Assembly (NCBI GenBank): GCA_004123355.1
Contig: SCHM01000001.1
Coordinates: 7,450,193 to 7,514,192, forward strand
Direction: 5' to 3'
DNA length: 64,000 bases
Origin: Amphirosellinia nigrospora
Lineage: Eukaryota > Ascomycota > Sordariomycetes > Xylariales > Xylariaceae
Numbering within the stretch: the stretch's first letter is position 1; each line of letters starts with the position of its first letter. The translations under genes were made by a program, and so were the position numbers. The notes beneath the pieces are model-generated. The model searched no databases. It was given only the letters and a program-made list of their open reading frames with translations, and had not been told where the DNA came from. Below are positions 60,092-64,000 of this stretch, piece by piece.

Positions 60092-61642
60092 ATGGCGCCC
60101 TACACCGTCCCCTTCATTATCAACGGCGAGGAGCGTATTGCCAAAGACACGTTTGAAGTGAAATCGCCCACCACTGGTGAAGTGATTCACTTATGTGGTG
60201 TAGCAACAGAGTCAGACGCCAATGCCGCGGTTGAGGCAGCAGCCGCCGCCGCCGCTGCTTGGCGAGATACCCCTACCAGTACGCGCAGAGATATCCTTCT
60301 CAAAGCAGCTATAACGATGGATCAAAGGCGGCCAGAGTTGACACAATACTTGGTCGATGAGATTGGCCAACCCCCGGGGTGGGCCGGATTTAACTTGAAT
60401 GTTGCCATCGACTTGATTAAAGACGCCGCTGGACGGGTGGGAACCCTTGGTGGCTTCGTACCAAGGCCCGCCGACCCGAATACAGGAGCGATGGTATGGC
60501 GAGAGCCATACGGTGTTGTGTTGGCGATTGCCCCGTGGTAGGGACCTTATGCATCATCAATAAACAACAGCTAAGATTATAAATAGGAATGCGCCCTATA
60601 TCCTAGGCACTCGCTCTGTCTTATATCCCATTGCGGCAGGATGTACAGTAGTATTGAAAGGAACAGAATTCGCGCCTCGGGTGATGCACGCCATTGCATC
60701 CGTCTTTCATGAAGCTGGTCTACCCAAGGGCGTACTGAACTTCATATCGACCAACCCAGCCAATGCACCCGCTGTGACCGAGGCGCTCATCGCCAATCCA
60801 CACGTCAAGAAGATCAACTTCACTGGAAGCACGGCTGTGGGGAGGATCAGTAAGTCGTTATAAATTTGGCTGTCGGTTTTTAATCGGTATTTGTATTAAG
60901 AGGCAGCACTTGCTTACTCTAACTTCTTCTAGTTGCTAAACTGGCTGGCCAATATCTCAAGCCCGTAGTCTTGGAACTTGGGGGCAAGGCCCCGGCTATC
61001 GTATGGGAGGATGCCAACCTAGATCTTGCGGCGGAATGCTGCTCACGGGGGGCATTCCTAAACTCGGGCCAGATCTGCATGAGTACCGAGCGGATTATTG
61101 TACACAAGAAAATCAGCGAAGCGTTTCAGGAGAAGCTACGAGATGCGGTGTTGAAGATGTGGCCGGAGGCCTTGGTCCACATCAATCCACAGAGCGTCGA
61201 AAAGAACAAGAATCTTGTGCAAGATGCGACGAACAAAGGCGCCTCCTTACTGACCGGTGAGATCGGCGCCCAAGAGTCTTCAAATACACGACTAAGGCCC
61301 ATTGTCATCGCTCACGTTACCCCTGAGATGAATATCTACGAGCAAGAGTCGTTTGGTACAACTGTGAGCTTGCTGGAAATCGACAACGAGGAAGAGGCTG
61401 TACGAATTGCTAATGACACCGAGTACGGTCTGTCATCCGCCGTGTTCACGGAGGACTTGAGGATCGGGCTGCGGTTTGCCAAGAATATCGAAACTGGAGC
61501 TGTGCATATTAACGACATGTCAGTTCACGACGAAGCAGCCTTGCCCCATGGTGGAGCCAAGGCCAGCGGCTACGGAAGATTCAATGCATCAGCTGGGCTA
61601 GATGAGTATTTGAGGACGAAGACGGTGACTTGGAAGGGCTAG
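60092..61642 (+). CDS. aldehyde dehydrogenase, vanillin/salicylaldehyde type
   Basis: Exons 60092-60537, 60587-60849 and 60933-61642 give 472 residues without a frame break; introns of 49 and 83 nt are GTAGGG...AATAG and GTAAGT, CTAAC branch, TCTAG. The N-terminal FIINGEERIA, the APWNAPYILGTRS active-site strand, cofactor loop FTGSTAVGRI (about 229-238), general-base Glu in ELGGK (251) and catalytic Cys in NSGQICMSTERI (285) are all present, as are QESFGTTVSL and the C-terminal GYGRF. This combination is typical of NAD(P)-dependent vanillin/salicylaldehyde dehydrogenases, which oxidise aromatic aldehydes to acids in lignin-aromatic catabolism. Substrate is inferred from family resemblance only. 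The length is slightly short but complete for this subgroup. Confidence 0.92.
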
Positions 61643-64000
61643 TTCGTGCGTTGGCAGTTCCAGTTTAATGCAAACAAGCGGAGCACGAGATCATGAAATT
61701 GAATTTGTACCTTGAAGGAGGATCTAGTAGCAAATATTCAGGGCCGGTAGCAATTGAAGGCTAATATTCATCGTGTTATGACTGAATGAATGGATATATT
61801 TTACCCCCATTTCCCCGTGCACAATCAGGGCTCTGAATTTGCCACCACGATATCTTATAGACCCGAGTTCCGTATAATATTTAGCCACGTACATTTTCCA
61901 GCCACAGAAGAAAAATACATGATATAATCAATTTTCACATGCATTCCTTGATTAGAAATAAAGCGCGCGGTTTCTATGACGTGGTGCTTGTCGTCACTTG
62001 ACCCTGAAGCGGCTTTCTAAATAGAGGAAACCCTGATGCCCGTCGTCAGCTGTCCCTTATTATCGCGGGTCTTGATGTAGCAGAACAGGACTCCACTCGC
62101 GTGAGTTGAAATCGCGAGCTTCAGCAGTATCATGTGCCTCGACAGTCTATTTTCTCTCATGCCGAGTAATAGTCCGATAGAAACCGGTTCGCGGCCTTCG
62201 AAATCAATGCATTCCAGAATCGTACCAGACTTCGGTTCACTGCGGGACCAATGGCAGTGGGCCACCAGGAATAAGAAAATGCGCATGGCGTTTATGTCAA
62301 ACCGCATACATAGACGAGTACTATATCTTGTCGAGCGAATCAGATCTTGCAACGACATAAATCCATCGAAAATATTGCAGCCTTGGCCCATGGACCCTTC
62401 TCCTATGTCGGATGCAGGACGATTACCCCACAGGACTTTGCGGGAGGTGGGAGTTTAAACTCCGTCTGGGGAAGAGTCTACTTGGTGCGGTACCAGGCCA
62501 GGAACTTTTTGAGGTAGAGGTAGGAGGAGTTCACTATTCCCGTCCAGGGACGTACTTGTTGTCTATGCCTACGTAGCAAGAATTTCAAATCTAGCCCACA
62601 CCATTATTATATGAGCGCTGAGGGGCATGCGAGGCACAAGGAGTGTGCGGGGTTCGCGCGTGAAGGGTCCAGCGATGCATATGGTACCTAGATAATGTCT
62701 CAGGCAATAGACTAGCCAGATCGCTTTATATTAAAAGTAGATTCGAATCTGAACTATGACGACGTCTCAAGCTGACATGCATCGAGTCCAGCGTGTATTT
62801 CACTGAGCGTTTAAACACACGAGCAGCATATACAGTTACGGACAAGAACTTGTTGGGGCTATATTGACAGTCTAAACGGCGGGAATTATTAAAATGTAGA
62901 AGATGTAAGTATCATTTACTGCCTCGGTCACCTACATGTCCCCTTTAAAGTGTGTCTGGATTAGGCACATTTCTCAACACCAAGAGGTCAAGGCACTCAG
63001 ACGCAGGATAGGTAAAAACAAAGGGTGCAGTCTCAGATCCGTTAACCGTAAACTACCGAGCACTCTAATAGGAGATAATTAGCTCGCTGTGTTAATATTA
63101 TCTTATCAATCGCCAAGGTGTTGCTTTATCCGCAGCTTATGGGAGCCCTTCATTGATCTTTCCCATGTGATATCATCATGGATGAGAGCCACGAATTCAA
63201 CCCAAAGATGTCACAGCATACCCGTCGGTTCCCCGTTTGTGAATCACCTTTTAACGAGAGTGTGGAAGACACTCAAGAGGATTGGGTGATAGCCTCTTGG
63301 GTCGTAGTCGTCTGTTTCCTCAAGCTCAAAGGGGGAATCCGCGACAATCAACCTATTTCCATGAACCTCTTCGTCCCCCGATGCATCTGTCCGACCAAAT
63401 TTGTATCTATCGACGGCCAAATCCCGGCGGAAACGAGCACAGTGAAACGACATTCGAGTGACCTGAATCTGCCATTTGATGAAAGTACACTACTCGATAA
63501 CCTGACCGGAAATGGGATAGAAGTCATGCAGAATGGAAGCACAACAGGTCTAAACCCCTAGAATCTCCCCTTTACGGTTCTGCACATATATATAGGTCTA
63601 TCCCCTATCCTATAACAGAGCATCACGGACGCGTTAGAAAGAAGACATCATACATCGTCTATCATTGGTGCACGCGCGCCGTGGTGTGATTGGAAGATGA
63701 CCAGAGAGAACCTTGGCATTCCATTGTTCCGTTTTATCGAGCATGGTGTTTTCAACTGTCAGACCCGAGATCAGAGAACCAACTCGGCAGATGGCTGCAC
63801 CGCCGCACAGCCACAACAATCAGCAGACCTATCCGGGCGAAGTGTTCCAGTAGTTGTAGGTTGCATTGGGTTCCAATTCATACTTCTGACGGGAGATTTT
63901 CCCCCTTCATAGCCACGCGGTTGCATGCATCCCGCAGAGTACCATTCTCGCTTGTAATGCAACCTAAAAGAACTTAGTAATACCTTTCTCCTTCATTTCA
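61643..64000. other. stretch without a firmly supported gene
   Basis: An ORF at 62017-62391 (-) has no domain. A minus-strand segment at 63244-63453 resembles the region just before the kinase domain of fungal SRPK-like kinases (see findings). A TATATATA element lies near 63586-63593. Confidence 0.35.

Overview
This window reads as nuclear DNA of a filamentous ascomycete (Pezizomycotina, probably Sordariomycetes). The evidence is short introns of about 50-180 nt with GTRAGT-type donors, CTAAC/CTRAY branch sites and YAG acceptors, plus a typical gene set: GCN5, a KMT6-type SET enzyme, the eisosome protein PIL1, a fungal STAND/NLR gene, secreted arabinosidase and xylanase sequences, and DUF4360 and DUF8021 secreted proteins. 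No PKS or NRPS core gene, tRNA, rRNA or CRISPR array was seen.

Layout. 1-1.0 kb: 3' end of a WRN-exonuclease/HRDC-type gene. 2.5-4.5 kb: two small secreted-protein genes. 6.1-8.9 kb: a decayed NACHT/NLR gene. 9.9-10.4 kb: a 549-bp hAT-like MITE with an 8-bp target duplication, sitting just upstream of the TATA box of an SDR oxidoreductase (10.6-11.6 kb). 13.4-14.5 kb: an unrecognised acidic protein. 16.2-17.7 kb: GCN5 histone acetyltransferase, whose reading frame stays open for 136 codons beyond its TAG stop. 18.1-19.8 kb: OST5 and the 9-1-1 clamp subunit RAD1. 22.5 and 27.4-29.5 kb: two unrecognised disordered proteins. 31.6-32.9 kb: GH43 arabinosidase. 34.8-36.1 kb: PIL1. 37.8-41.4 kb: KMT6 (H3K27 methyltransferase). 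42.7-43.5 kb: DUF4360 secreted protein. 46.0-47.6 kb: FAD monooxygenase. 48.7-49.8 kb: PAF-acetylhydrolase-like hydrolase. 51.4-52.2 kb: DUF8021 secreted protein. 52.5-52.8 kb: truncated GH11 xylanase relic. 52.9-56.6 kb: RAD2/XPG nuclease. 57.1-57.6 kb: LSMD1/NAA38-like Sm protein. 60.1-61.6 kb: vanillin/salicylaldehyde-type aldehyde dehydrogenase.

The genes do not form one pathway. Housekeeping chromatin and DNA-repair genes (GCN5, KMT6, RAD1, RAD2, the HRDC gene) are interspersed with secreted and catabolic genes suited to a plant-associated or saprotrophic life (GH43, GH11 relic, ALDH, monooxygenase, hydrolase).

A recurring feature is that many otherwise well-conserved genes are broken by single-base length changes, mostly one-base losses in short homopolymer runs. 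In several genes restoring them brings the exon total back to a multiple of three. GCN5, OST5, RAD1, SDR, DUF4360 and ALDH have none. I read most of these breaks as consensus errors in the assembly rather than real pseudogenes. The NLR gene and the GH11 fragment are exceptions and look genuinely decayed.
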